DNA of 64,000 nt from the NCBI GenBank assembly GCA_963772335.1, contig CAVYXF010000003.1:434001-498000 (forward strand), given 5' to 3'. Shown in pieces: positions 8,158 through 17,234 of the stretch. Origin of the DNA: CAVYXF01 sp963772335 (lineage in GTDB: Bacteria; Pseudomonadota; Alphaproteobacteria; Rhizobiales; Rhodomicrobiaceae). Position 1 is the first letter of the stretch, and every line of letters begins with the position of its first letter. The position numbers and the translations under genes are program-made. A model generated the notes under the pieces. It did no database searches. It was given only the letters and a program-made list of their open reading frames with translations, and had not been told where the DNA came from.

Positions 8158-8511
8158 ATGCGGGAGATTTACGGCCGCCTCAGGACTTGGGCGTCAGACG
8201 GCCCAGAACGGCGCAGCATCCGCCGACAATGGGAATGCGCTATCCTCCTGGCCGGCGGGCTTGCGGCGGCTTCCTTTGCCCCGCATCCCATTGTCATGCC
8301 GATCGTGAGCCTGTGCCTCGTGCTTGCCGCGTTTCTGCTCGCCGGCTATGCCTGGCTTCGGACGGAGAGCCGGATTCCGGGTGAATTCACGCGCTGGGAT
8401 CAGGCGGGCGTACTCATGCTCGCCGGCTTTGTCGCCGCCCTCACCGGAGATTCCGCGGACGCGCTGCAGTTCATGGAGAGCTTCTTCGAGCCGCGCCTCG
8501 CGAGCGAGTGA
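8158..8511 (+). CDS. Small membrane protein of unknown function
   Basis: 117 aa, starting at ATG 8158 behind GGAGGG. It has a basic N-terminus (about 25 residues), two closely spaced hydrophobic helices (ILLAGGLAAASFAPHPIVMP and IVSLCLVLAAFLLAGYAWL) and a third weaker one (AGVLMLAGFVAALTG), then an acidic tail. I do not recognise the family. The 11-bp gap to the TerC-family gene suggests cotranscription and perhaps a joint role. The convergent acyltransferase stops 22 bp beyond. Confidence 0.75.
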   Translation: MREIYGRLRTWASDGPERRSIRRQWECAILLAGGLAAASFAPHPIVMPIVSLCLVLAAFLLAGYAWLRTESRIPGEFTRWDQAGVLMLAGFVAALTGDSADALQFMESFFEPRLASE

Positions 8512-8533
8512 TCCGGCTTTATCGGCCTCGGCA

Positions 8534-10426
8534 TCATTGAACCGCAGCAGCCTGTCGCGCCACAATTCCGGGAAAGAGCTGGCGCCCGACGCGCCGGGCG
8601 AGTTCCAAGGATCCAGCCGGGGTGAAATGGCCATAGTCGAATTGCATGGGCATGTGATCGCCTTGCGCCCAGACGCTGCATTGCGGCGCGCAGATCGCAC
8701 GATAGACCGACACATATTCTACGGGTGTTCCCTCGAGCGCCCGGCCCAGCTTGAGATCGAGCTGCTGCTGCGCCGCCTTCCGGTATTCCGACATCATCTC
8801 ATCGTCGACGTTCGATAGATGCGCGGCCAGGATACGCGGAAGCGGCATCTGGTATTCGACGGTTGAGCCAAAAACAATCACACGGTCAGCGAATGCCTTG
8901 AGGACCAGGGCGGTGCGTTTGATGTTCTCGACATCGCCCGGACGCCATCGGCCGGCCATGATGATACCGTCGAGGTGATGCTGCGGCAGATATTTCTCGA
9001 ACATGAAGCCCATCAGCTTCGTGCAGTGCTCGTCGCCCTCGGTGTTCAGGATCGGCCAGCATCCCGACGCGTTCGCCTGAAGGAAATTGAGCTGCGGGAA
9101 GGCCTGCGACAGGCCGGGCCACAGATGTGCCGCATGGCTGTCGCCGAGAATGAGGAAATTCTTTTGGTTCGGTTTGACGGCGAGGCATTTTGCCGGTTTG
9201 AAGCGCTCGAAGTCGCCGCTTCTGGTCAGAAAACATTCCCCGCCCCGCCACCCGGTCAGGTGATCGGCAGACATGTGGCTGAGCAGCGCAACCACAGCCG
9301 GCGTCTCGCCTTGCACGATACGCGCGGCGCGCCCAAGCGGAGCCGCAACGACCGCAAGCAGGACCATGACCCCGGCGGCAGCTGCGAACACCCGATAAGG
9401 CGCGGTGGGAGCCGGCCCCCGACGCCGCTTCCGGAATGGCGTCTCGATGAAACGCCACGAGGCGGCGGCGAGCGCAAAGCTCAGTGCCATCAGAGCGAGC
9501 TTGGCCTCAAAGCTGCTCTTACCCATCAGCCCCCTATAGGCAACCACGACCGGGTAATGCCAGAGATAGAGAGAATAGGAGATAAGGCCGATGAACCGCA
9601 GCGGCGGCGTGCTGAGGAGCCGCGTGACGCGCGTTTGGCAGCATGTGCCGGCGTGAATGATGAGCCCGGCGCCCAGACATGGGGCAAGCGCGCCGAGTCC
9701 GGGAAACGGCACCTCCTTCGACATGAGCGCAACGCTGCCTATGATGAGCAGCAATCCGAGAGCGGCAGCGTATTCGGCATAGTGCCGCTCCCGAAGCACG
9801 GGAACCGCGCCGATCGCCAAAAGGCCGCCGCACAGGAATTCCCACGCTCTGTATTGCATCAGATAGAAGGCCGCGGTCGGGTCGTGCTGCACCATCCAGA
9901 TTGAAGCGGCAAAGCTAGCAAGCGCGATGCTGCCAAGTACGAGCACGCGCTTTGCCTTGCTGACATAGCCGAGGCCGACCAAAAGAAAGGGCAGGACGAT
10001 ATAGAACTGCTCCTCAACCGAGAGCGACCAGATGTGCAGCAACGGATTGACGAGGGTGCTCTTCTCGAAATAGCCGATCTCGTTATAGAAGAAGATGTTC
10101 GAGACGAAGAAGATGCAGGAGAGCAGCGCCCTGCCGATGAATTCGGCGTCAACGGAGAACATAAAGCACAGCGCAAACAGCGCTGTGGCGAAATAAACCG
10201 CGAAAGCTGCAGGCAGAATCCGCCGGATACGCCGGACATAAAAGTCGGTGAGGCCGAAGGAGCCGGCGGTGATGTCGTCATCGATGAGCTTGGTAATGAG
10301 GAAGCCGGAGATGACAAAGAACATGTCGACGCCGACAAACCCGCCATCCAAATCGCCAAAGTGAAAAATCACGACCGAGATGACGGCAAGCGCGCGTAAG
10401 CCGTCGATGTCTGCGCGGTAGATCAT
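8534..10426 (-). CDS. Acyltransferase-3 family protein with C-terminal SGNH domain
   Basis: 630 aa. The N-terminal two thirds are an OafA/YrhL-type acyltransferase-3 membrane domain of about ten helices, beginning YRADIDGLRALAVISVVIFH and with the conserved GGFVGVDMFFVISGFLI. The C-terminal third is a periplasmic SGNH hydrolase-like domain, with the Ser-block ILGDSHAAH and a distal catalytic-type region near DYGHFTPAGS. Proteins with this architecture O-acetylate surface polysaccharides (lipopolysaccharide, exopolysaccharide or peptidoglycan): the membrane part moves acetyl groups out and the SGNH part transfers them. The acceptor is unknown. The gene stands alone and is convergent with the terC operon. 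Start ATG at 10426 immediately precedes the conserved N-terminal motif. Confidence 0.94.
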   Translation of the reverse strand: MIYRADIDGLRALAVISVVIFHFGDLDGGFVGVDMFFVISGFLITKLIDDDITAGSFGLTDFYVRRIRRILPAAFAVYFATALFALCFMFSVDAEFIGRALLSCIFFVSNIFFYNEIGYFEKSTLVNPLLHIWSLSVEEQFYIVLPFLLVGLGYVSKAKRVLVLGSIALASFAASIWMVQHDPTAAFYLMQYRAWEFLCGGLLAIGAVPVLRERHYAEYAAALGLLLIIGSVALMSKEVPFPGLGALAPCLGAGLIIHAGTCCQTRVTRLLSTPPLRFIGLISYSLYLWHYPVVVAYRGLMGKSSFEAKLALMALSFALAAASWRFIETPFRKRRRGPAPTAPYRVFAAAAGVMVLLAVVAAPLGRAARIVQGETPAVVALLSHMSADHLTGWRGGECFLTRSGDFERFKPAKCLAVKPNQKNFLILGDSHAAHLWPGLSQAFPQLNFLQANASGCWPILNTEGDEHCTKLMGFMFEKYLPQHHLDGIIMAGRWRPGDVENIKRTALVLKAFADRVIVFGSTVEYQMPLPRILAAHLSNVDDEMMSEYRKAAQQQLDLKLGRALEGTPVEYVSVYRAICAPQCSVWAQGDHMPMQFDYGHFTPAGSLELARRVGRQLFPGIVARQAAAVQ

Positions 10427-10548
10427 GTGGAAGCCGCCGGTAGCCCCTGTGTCCCCGGGGACGATAGCCCTTCTCGCCGCCCAATCACAAGGTTCGGTTT
10501 ACCTGTCATCCCCCAGATCACGCTCTGCGGTATGACCCGCGGCAGTGC

Positions 10549-11028
10549 TCAAACCCGCCGGGACGCGCGCCACGCCTCGAACCGCTTCTGCTTCTCTGCC
10601 GTGTCGTGAGCGTCAAACTCGGCCCATTCGGCCGCGGCCTGCTGGCGGTGCGCAAGCTCATCCTGCTCTTTCTGAAGCTGGGCCAGATAGTGCTCATGCG
10701 CCTCTTTCATCAAAGAGAGGAGAGCGCGCTGCTCGGCGGCGAGGCGCGCATCGCGCATCAGCTTCTCGCGGTGCTCTGCGCTAAGCCCTTCGAGCAGCGC
10801 GGCTGTTTCACTTGGCTCCGGCGGGCGCAATTCGGAAGGCACGCTTCCCCAGGCCGTGCGGTTGCAGGCGTTGATCAGCCGCTGCATCTCGTTCTGCGCA
10901 TGCAGCATGGCATTGGCAAGTGCACTCGGCATCAGCATCAGATGCTCGACTGTTCGGCTCTGCTCGGCCAGGGTTTCGGCGCCGACGGGTTCACTCCAGA
11001 TCTGGCTGGCGTCAAACGGATTGCTCAT
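10549..11028 (-). CDS. Hypothetical alpha-helical cytoplasmic protein
   Basis: 159 aa, no signal peptide or membrane segment. It is rich in Ala, Glu and Gln, with long amphipathic helices; the last 80 residues (from about SAEHREKLMRDARLAAEQRA) look like a coiled coil. The ATG at 11028 follows GGGGTGGAG; the longer frame from 11046 adds six residues that include this ribosome-binding site. I do not recognise the family. The helical, Ala/Gln-rich character recalls phasin-like granule proteins, and phaC lies 6 kb away, but no motif supports that link. Confidence 0.7.
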   Translation of the reverse strand: MSNPFDASQIWSEPVGAETLAEQSRTVEHLMLMPSALANAMLHAQNEMQRLINACNRTAWGSVPSELRPPEPSETAALLEGLSAEHREKLMRDARLAAEQRALLSLMKEAHEHYLAQLQKEQDELAHRQQAAAEWAEFDAHDTAEKQKRFEAWRASRRV

Positions 11029-11380
11029 CTCCACCCCTCGCGACAAATGCCGATCAGCCGCAACCGTTCCCCGGCTGCCCGGGACCGGCCCCCTAGCAGC
11101 ATGATCCCAGGCTAGGTGTCAAATCCCGCCAGCGGCGGGTATGGCCAAATCGCGCAGCTGTTGCCGGCGCATCACCCTCTTGCGGGCCATGGACGATGAT
11201 GCTTGTCGCAACACGGCATCAGTGCGGCGCTTGATCTGCCTGCACCTGCCAAGCCTGTGCCAGCGGTGCTTGCGTTCATCCCCCATTAAAGCTAGACGAC
11301 TGCTAATTGAGCATCAATCCGAGGGTAATCGCCCGAACGTGCGGGATCCTTCCAGCCAATCACTTGACGGAAATCCAGCT
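11029..11380. other. Intergenic region of about 350 bp
   Basis: Divergent promoter region between the helical hypothetical protein and the secreted small protein. Open frame continues upstream of 11381 as far as 11141, but the stretch lacks a good start and has unlikely composition (many Cys, Arg and Ser), so I do not call it coding. No RNA gene or clear hairpin seen. Confidence 0.5.
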
Positions 11381-11716
11381 ATGAGTCGTGCCATCAGGTT
11401 CAGCCCGAAACTGCTGTTGATACCCTCGTTCGCTCTGTTCCTCACCACCCTCCTGCCGGAGAACGGCTGGGCGCAGCAATATTTGGGCAATGCCCGGCGG
11501 CGATGCTCGGATGTGATTACGATCACTTCGCAGGCCGGCAGCATGCAGGTACGGCCGTTCGAGGCGCGCTCCACCGAGGTGCAGAACGCAACCGTCAGCT
11601 GGCAATGCGGAAACCAGGCACAGGGCGAAATTCAGTGCCCGGCAAATACCAACAAGATCCTGATAGACCGCAGCCAGGGCGGCAGCTTCTTTTCGGTCGT
11701 CTGTCTGCAGAGATAA
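11381..11716 (+). CDS. Small secreted protein, four cysteines
   Basis: 111 aa. A signal peptide is clear: a basic n-region (MSRAIRFSPK), a hydrophobic core (LLLIPSFALFLTTLLP) and a probable cleavage after GWA-Q. The mature part of roughly 80 residues has four Cys (in RRRCSD, WQCGN, QCPAN and VVCLQ), probably two disulfides in the periplasm. I do not recognise the family. The patatin gene begins 44 bp downstream on the same strand, so the two may be an operon. The start at ATG 11381 is chosen because it gives a clean signal sequence. Confidence 0.75.
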   Translation: MSRAIRFSPKLLLIPSFALFLTTLLPENGWAQQYLGNARRRCSDVITITSQAGSMQVRPFEARSTEVQNATVSWQCGNQAQGEIQCPANTNKILIDRSQGGSFFSVVCLQR

Positions 11717-11760
11717 GGCGGCGCGCTTTGCGCAATCTGCGTCCTTGGGGAGTTGACGAC

Positions 11761-13908
11761 ATGACGCCAGCCGGAACGACAAAGGCGCAAGGCATCGCGC
11801 AGAACCTGGTTCTGTTCGTTCTTCCAGCGGCGATCCTGGGGCTCCTGGCGCTGTTCCTGTTTTTCGACTTCCTTGGGACGCAGGCAACCGAGCTCGCCAA
11901 GCTGATCAGCGAGATCGAGATCCAATGCAAAGCCGACTTCCTGCGAACGCTGGGGCTCATGCCAGCCGCTGACCCGGCCATCGCACTCAATGTAACCTGC
12001 GGCGCCTATTTGCCGAAGGTCCTGCTGTTCTTCCTGCTGCTTGCGCTTTGGTGCATCGTCTCCAACGTCGTGACGCTGAAGCTGTTCGAATCCCTGCGCT
12101 CCGAAGCCTGGCGTCTCGCCCTTGCGGCGATCGTGACGATCGCGTTGCCGGTAATCCTGCTGGTGAAGTATTGGAGCGTGATTCCGTTCAGCATTGGCGC
12201 CTCGGGAGGCTTTCCAGCCTTCACCGTGCTCATCGCCATTGCCACCTTGGCCTTCCAGGGCATCTTCGCCGATCTGTTGTTCCGGCATCCGATATTCCTA
12301 GCGAAGGTCTCCTCGATATCCTTCCTGCTGGCGTCTTCCGTCGGCGTGTTCGTGGCCCTCTCGCTCCTGTTTGCCTACTATCCGGAAAACCTGTTCAGCT
12401 ATATTGGCTCGGTCAACACCATCGTGCTTTACGTGCTGCTGACCTACGCCTTTGTCGGCGGGCTGTTCTACTACGGCACGGTGACGGGGGTTCCGATCGC
12501 CGCCTTGTTGCTGGTCTGGATTTTCGGCCTCGATGCCTCCGGCATCAATCACGCCAACACCGTGTCGGCGCGCAACATTCCCTCCCAGCCGGTAAAGGGC
12601 GATCAGCAATTCCTGCAATGGCTCGATCAGCGTCGGGATCTTTCGACCTTCGCGAACCAGGACTATCCGGTTTATGTGGTCGCCTCGGCCGGCGGCGGCA
12701 TTTACGCCGCGATGCGAACGGCCTATTTCCTCGATTTTCTGCAGAAGAAATGTCCAGCTTTCGCCCATCATATTTTTGCCATCAGCGGGGTCTCGGGCGG
12801 TGGGCTTGGTGCGCTTGCTTTCGCGTCGCAGCAGCAGAGTGTGGAGCAGGCGCCGCTGACCGCCTGCAATACAGATGACATCGGCGATACTGAAGCCGAG
12901 CAGCTGACGCCGCTTCTCGATACCTTCTTTTCCAAGGACTTGTTGTCCACAATCGTCGGGGCGGGGCTGTTCCCGAACATGCTGCAGCGCATTCTTCCGT
13001 TCCCCGTGCCGTCCTTCGATCGCTCGACGGCATTCCGCAAGGCACTCGGAGAAAACTGGCGTGATGCGCTTGACGTCACCGCGCAGAAAAGGCCGGGCTA
13101 TGTGAAAGCCAGCGCGCTGCGCCAGGGCAGCTGCTCGACGCAGAATTATTTCGTAAGGTGCGAGATCAATGCCTATTGGGACCCGGCCGGCGACGTGCCG
13201 ATGCTGATCTTCAATGCGACCGCGGTCGATACGGGCTCGCCGGTCGTGATCTCCAATCTGGACCCGCAATATTACGCCAACAGCCTTGCCGCCCGTAGCA
13301 GCCCGAGTTTTGAGAACCGCTCGATCTATCTGGTCGATGGCGCAAGTCTGAGCGCCCGCTTCCCAATCGCGCTACCTGCCGGTTTCCTGCGTGGCTTTGG
13401 CAGCGCGAACAGTATCCGGCTGGTGGACGGCGGCTATTTCGACGGCTCCGGGCTAACCATTGCCCAGTCCGTCAAGCTGGCGCTCGAGGATGTCGCCCGC
13501 GCGCAGAACCGGCGCGTCAAGGTCCGCGTCATCTTTCTCGGTGAGAAGGTGCCAAGCATCTACGATCTGATCGCGCAAAACATTCAGGAAAGCGGCAGTT
13601 CGGCCAAACATACCGATGAGACGCCGCGCAGCTCGGAGCTGAGTGCCCATGCCAAGGCCCTGCTGCAGGCCATGGATCAGCGCGCCACCGAGACGCTGCG
13701 GCAGGTTTTCCGCCAGGACCCGACCTTGCTGCGCTTCCAATGGGACCCGGCAATCTCTGGCCCGAGCGAAACGCCCTGCTCCAGTATTCCGCTCGCCTGG
13801 TATCTGGCGCCCTGCACGCTTAAAGTGCTGAAGGACCGGCTGCAGATCGCGGTGCTGGAGAGCACCGAATCCATCGACGCCTTGCGCGACGATCTCTCGC
13901 CTCACTGA
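11761..13908 (+). CDS. Membrane-anchored patatin-like phospholipase
   Basis: 715 aa. Residues 10-260 contain six or more hydrophobic segments. The second half is a patatin-like serine hydrolase: oxyanion loop SAGGGIYAA, nucleophile elbow GVSGG with Ser345, and catalytic Asp556 in VDGGYFDGSG. This Ser-Asp dyad hydrolyses acyl esters of phospholipids or lipids. Proteins of this size with an N-terminal multi-helix region are less common than soluble patatins. The ATG at 11761 has GGGGAG nine bases upstream; open frame extends further back but overlaps the secreted-protein gene. The partner upstream, separated by 44 bp, may be coexpressed. The physiological substrate is unknown. Confidence 0.88.
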   Translation: MTPAGTTKAQGIAQNLVLFVLPAAILGLLALFLFFDFLGTQATELAKLISEIEIQCKADFLRTLGLMPAADPAIALNVTCGAYLPKVLLFFLLLALWCIVSNVVTLKLFESLRSEAWRLALAAIVTIALPVILLVKYWSVIPFSIGASGGFPAFTVLIAIATLAFQGIFADLLFRHPIFLAKVSSISFLLASSVGVFVALSLLFAYYPENLFSYIGSVNTIVLYVLLTYAFVGGLFYYGTVTGVPIAALLLVWIFGLDASGINHANTVSARNIPSQPVKGDQQFLQWLDQRRDLSTFANQDYPVYVVASAGGGIYAAMRTAYFLDFLQKKCPAFAHHIFAISGVSGGGLGALAFASQQQSVEQAPLTACNTDDIGDTEAEQLTPLLDTFFSKDLLSTIVGAGLFPNMLQRILPFPVPSFDRSTAFRKALGENWRDALDVTAQKRPGYVKASALRQGSCSTQNYFVRCEINAYWDPAGDVPMLIFNATAVDTGSPVVISNLDPQYYANSLAARSSPSFENRSIYLVDGASLSARFPIALPAGFLRGFGSANSIRLVDGGYFDGSGLTIAQSVKLALEDVARAQNRRVKVRVIFLGEKVPSIYDLIAQNIQESGSSAKHTDETPRSSELSAHAKALLQAMDQRATETLRQVFRQDPTLLRFQWDPAISGPSETPCSSIPLAWYLAPCTLKVLKDRLQIAVLESTESIDALRDDLSPH

Positions 13909-14128
13909 TCGTCCTCCACTGGAATTGCGCGGTGCTGCAAGCTTGCGTGGCAGGGCAGCTACAATCTCTCAGCCTTGCTTGGCGCTTAGAATAATTCATC
14001 ACCCTTGGGTGTTGCTGGAACATTCAGCGATCTCTGCCGCTACTATTTGGGAGAGACGAAGTCTGCGCGGCGGGATCAGCTTTTCCGCGGGCCAGCCTTT
14101 GAGATGCAGCTCATGGGAGTAAGTTGCG

Positions 14129-15004
14129 ATGTTTATGCTGCGCAGGCAGAGCCGCGGGTCCTGGCGGCAGCCGCGGCACCTGTCTTCGGGTCCGTCAATT
14201 CAGCCCGAGGGGCGAACGCCGGCGATGCCATGCTTTGTTTGGCTCGCGCCATTTGCTGTCGCGGCGGCCATGCTGATTGCTGTTTGCGATGCCCCGGCCG
14301 CGCTCGCCCAGGGGGGCATTCCCGTTGCTGGTCTCGCAAACGCGACTGCTTCGCCGTCAGCGGGTCTGATTGAGCCGGTCAAGGCCAAGCGGCGCACCAA
14401 GAAGACGGCAGCCAAAGCCAAGGAGGACGAGGCCAAGTCGAAGGAGGAAAGCTCGGACGCCGACAAGAAGGAAGGCTCGGACTCCGAAAAAGCCAAGGAA
14501 GAAAAGCAATCTGAATCCGAATGTGGCCGCGGCCTTTATAAAAGCGATGGGCATTGCTGCGCGCGCGGTACCGCTTGGAACGGCAAGCGATGCCTTCGGC
14601 GCGCGGGCCTGCAGCCGGCCTGCCCGAGCGGAGGCACGGATTGCCGCCGCCCGTCTGTCGGGCGGAGTTGCCCGTCCGGCACGGTTGGCAATTACCCGGA
14701 TTGCCGCGCGGCGACTGCCAGATGTCCTGCGGGCATGACGGGCGCTCCGCCGAACTGCCGCTCCATCCAGGTGAACAGGCCAGGTCCGCGCAATTGCCCG
14801 CCCGGCACCACCGGCGTGCCGCCGATCTGCCGGACTATTGGCCGGCGGGTGTGCCCCAGCGGGACGGTTGCATCGGGCAGCACCTGTGTCCAACTCTCGG
14901 CACCGCGCCCGCAGGTGCGAACCCCGCAGCCACCCCTGAGCGGGCCTACCACGCCAAGCCCGCAGGTCGGTATCGGCGCCAACGCACGGCCGCTCTGGCG
15001 CTAG
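14129..15004 (+). CDS. Secreted Cys-rich repeat protein with Lys/Glu-rich linker
   Basis: 291 aa from ATG 14129 (GGGAG upstream), or 259 aa from an ATG at 14225 that directly precedes a typical signal sequence (FVWLAPFAVAAAMLIAVCDA, then APAALAQ). The middle is a charged Lys/Glu/Ser linker of about 60 residues. The C-terminal half has repeated Cys units of the type CP-x-G-(x)n-P-x-C-R (for example CPSGTVGNYPDCR, CPAGMTGAPPNCR, CPPGTTGVPPICR), four or five in tandem, and a Pro-rich tail. Exported, disulfide-stabilised and possibly cell-wall associated; function unknown. Similar Cys-repeat proteins are seen in rhizobial genomes, but I know no defined role. Confidence 0.75.
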   Translation: MFMLRRQSRGSWRQPRHLSSGPSIQPEGRTPAMPCFVWLAPFAVAAAMLIAVCDAPAALAQGGIPVAGLANATASPSAGLIEPVKAKRRTKKTAAKAKEDEAKSKEESSDADKKEGSDSEKAKEEKQSESECGRGLYKSDGHCCARGTAWNGKRCLRRAGLQPACPSGGTDCRRPSVGRSCPSGTVGNYPDCRAATARCPAGMTGAPPNCRSIQVNRPGPRNCPPGTTGVPPICRTIGRRVCPSGTVASGSTCVQLSAPRPQVRTPQPPLSGPTTPSPQVGIGANARPLWR

Positions 15005-15189
15005 GCTAAGGGTATCGCCGAAGGAGACGGCCATACGGCCAGCGCTCCTTCGGTGCCCGGCAGCGCAGCCCGAGACGTCGCTGAGAGTGAAGCCTTCGTT
15101 GCATTGCGAAAGCAAAACGCCGCAGCGGCCTTCCGCCTTTCTTTCTCTTCTTCGGATATGCCTGGTTCAGAACCTCGGGTGGACCTCGC

Positions 15190-17198
15190 ATGACAATTTC
15201 GAAACTGACGAAGTGGCTCGGCGCAGCAGTGCTCGCCGGCTATCTTGGGACGCTCATTACCTCCAACTTTGCGCTGAACAAGCTGGAAGTTGGGGGGCCA
15301 ATCTTCGACAAGATTGTGCTGGAGAAAGATCTGGTCGCCGATATCCTCCCGCCGCCGGCCTATCTCATCGAGTCCTATCTCGAAGCGAGCCTTGCGCTCG
15401 CCGCGCAGCTGAATTTGGCTGGCACACCCGAGGAGGCGCAAGCCGAAATCGCCCTCCACGCCAAAGCCCTCAAGAAGCTCCAGGAGGATTACGAGGCCCG
15501 GCATGAATTCTGGCGCCAGCAAGACCTTACGCCCGAACTCATGGCGACGTTCCTGAAAGCGTCCTACGAGCCGGGTGAGCGCTTCTGGCGCACCCTCAAC
15601 GATAAATTCATGCCGGCTTTGACCAAGGGCGATAGCGCCGAGGCGCAGCGCTACTATAACGATCTTTCTGTGCAATACCGGGAGCATCGCAAGGCGATCG
15701 ATCAGACCGTCGAGCTTGCCAATCAGGAGAACGACGCCATCCTTGCCGATGCGGCTCAGCAGAAGCTTGTCGCCCTCTCGGTGATGTGGGGCGTTGGGCT
15801 TCTTGGGCTGCTGCTCGTCGCCGGCGCCCTGGTCGGCGTTCTCGTTGCCATCCTCAAGCCCATGAACCGCCTCAATCGGGTGATGAGCGAACTGGGCGAC
15901 CGGCCGAAACAACATCGAGATCCCTTATGCCAACAGGCGTGATGAGATCGGCGAAATGGCGCGTGCGGTCGATGTATTCCGAATCAACGCCATCGAGCGT
16001 GAGCGGCTGGAGGGAGAAGCGGCGCAAAGGCGGGAGAAGGAGCTGGAGCGCCAACGGCATCTAGACCGGTATCTGCAGTCCTTCAAAGGCACGATTACAG
16101 AAAATATCGAAATCCTCTCTGCGGGAAGTCTCGGCCCTCAGGCAGACCTCGACCAATCTCCTCGGGGCCGCTGACAAGACGGGCACGCAGGCTACGGACG
16201 CGGAAAACGCGTGCAATACCGCCGCGTCGAGCTCACAGGCCGTCGCTGCGGCCACTGAGGAGCTCAATGCGTCGATCCGCGAGATCGCCACCCAGGCGAA
16301 TAGCGTGAGCACCATCGTTGGGCAGGCGACCGAAAGGGCGCGCACCACGGATGCTGAAGTCTCCAATCTGATGGATGCCGTGGGCAAGATCGAGACCGTC
16401 GTCACGCTCATCCAGCAGATCGCACAGCACACCAATCTCCTGGCTCTCAACGCGACGATCGAGTTGGCGCGCGCCGGCGAAGCGGGCCGAGGCTTCGCGG
16501 TGGTCGCCTCCGAAGTGAAGGGCCTGTCGGAGCAGACAGCGAAGGCGACCGGGGAGATCGCGCAGCAGATCCATGCCGTGCAGGCGACCACCGAGACCGC
16601 CGCCCTGGCCGTCCGAACGATCGGCGCGCAAGTTGCGGATATCCATCATCTCGCAACTTCGGTTGCGGCCGCCGTCGAGCAACAACAGGCCGCGACCGCT
16701 GATATCGCCCGCAATGTCAGTATCGTCGCGACCGGAAGCAATCAGGCGGCTGAAAGCTCGCGGATGGTGACCGAAGTGGCCGAGCAGACCGGCGGTGAAG
16801 CCAGATTGCTCGCCGAGGCGTCGAACCATCTCCAGGCGGTCTCATCCGCCGTCTCGAAGGCTGTACAGGATTTTATTGCTGCTGTGACCGCCGATCTCGA
16901 CGAAAGGCGCTCCGCAACGCGCCAACTCGTGGAGAAGGTTGTCATTGTTTCGAGCGCAGGGCGTCGCCAGGAGGCGCGAACCGTCGATGTGAGCGCGAGG
17001 GGCATGAAGGTCGTAGACGTGACTGGCGTCAGGGCGGGCGAGATGCTCGATATCGTCGTGGGCTCGCAGTCCTTGAAAGCAAAAGTCATGTGGGCCGAGG
17101 GAACGAGCTGTGGCCTGCAATTCGCGAACGCGATTCGCCCCGAACAGCTGGCCAGCACAGGCCTGCTCCGACCGCAGACAGGCGAAAAGGCGGCGTAG
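15190..17198 (+). pseudogene. Methyl-accepting chemotaxis protein with C-terminal PilZ domain, broken by two +1 frameshifts
   Basis: Joined across two shifts, the gene encodes: an N-terminal helix, a sensor region, a second membrane helix (about 197-222), a HAMP domain, the MCP signalling hairpin (core HTNLLALNATIELARAGEAG, then GRGFAVVA), and a C-terminal PilZ domain (RSATR about residue 575, DVSARG downstream, then VMWAEGTSCGLQF). The first shift is in GGG at 15894-15896: with one G removed the HAMP reads ELATGRNNIEIPYANRRDEI. The second is in GGG at 16123-16125: with one G removed it reads ILSAEVSALRQTS. Both are +1. Either the locus is decayed or two G calls are wrong. If intact, it would link chemotaxis signalling to cyclic di-GMP. 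Confidence 0.88.
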
Positions 17199-17234
17199 GG
17201 CAGGAAGCCCACGGCCGCCTCACCCATCACTTCG

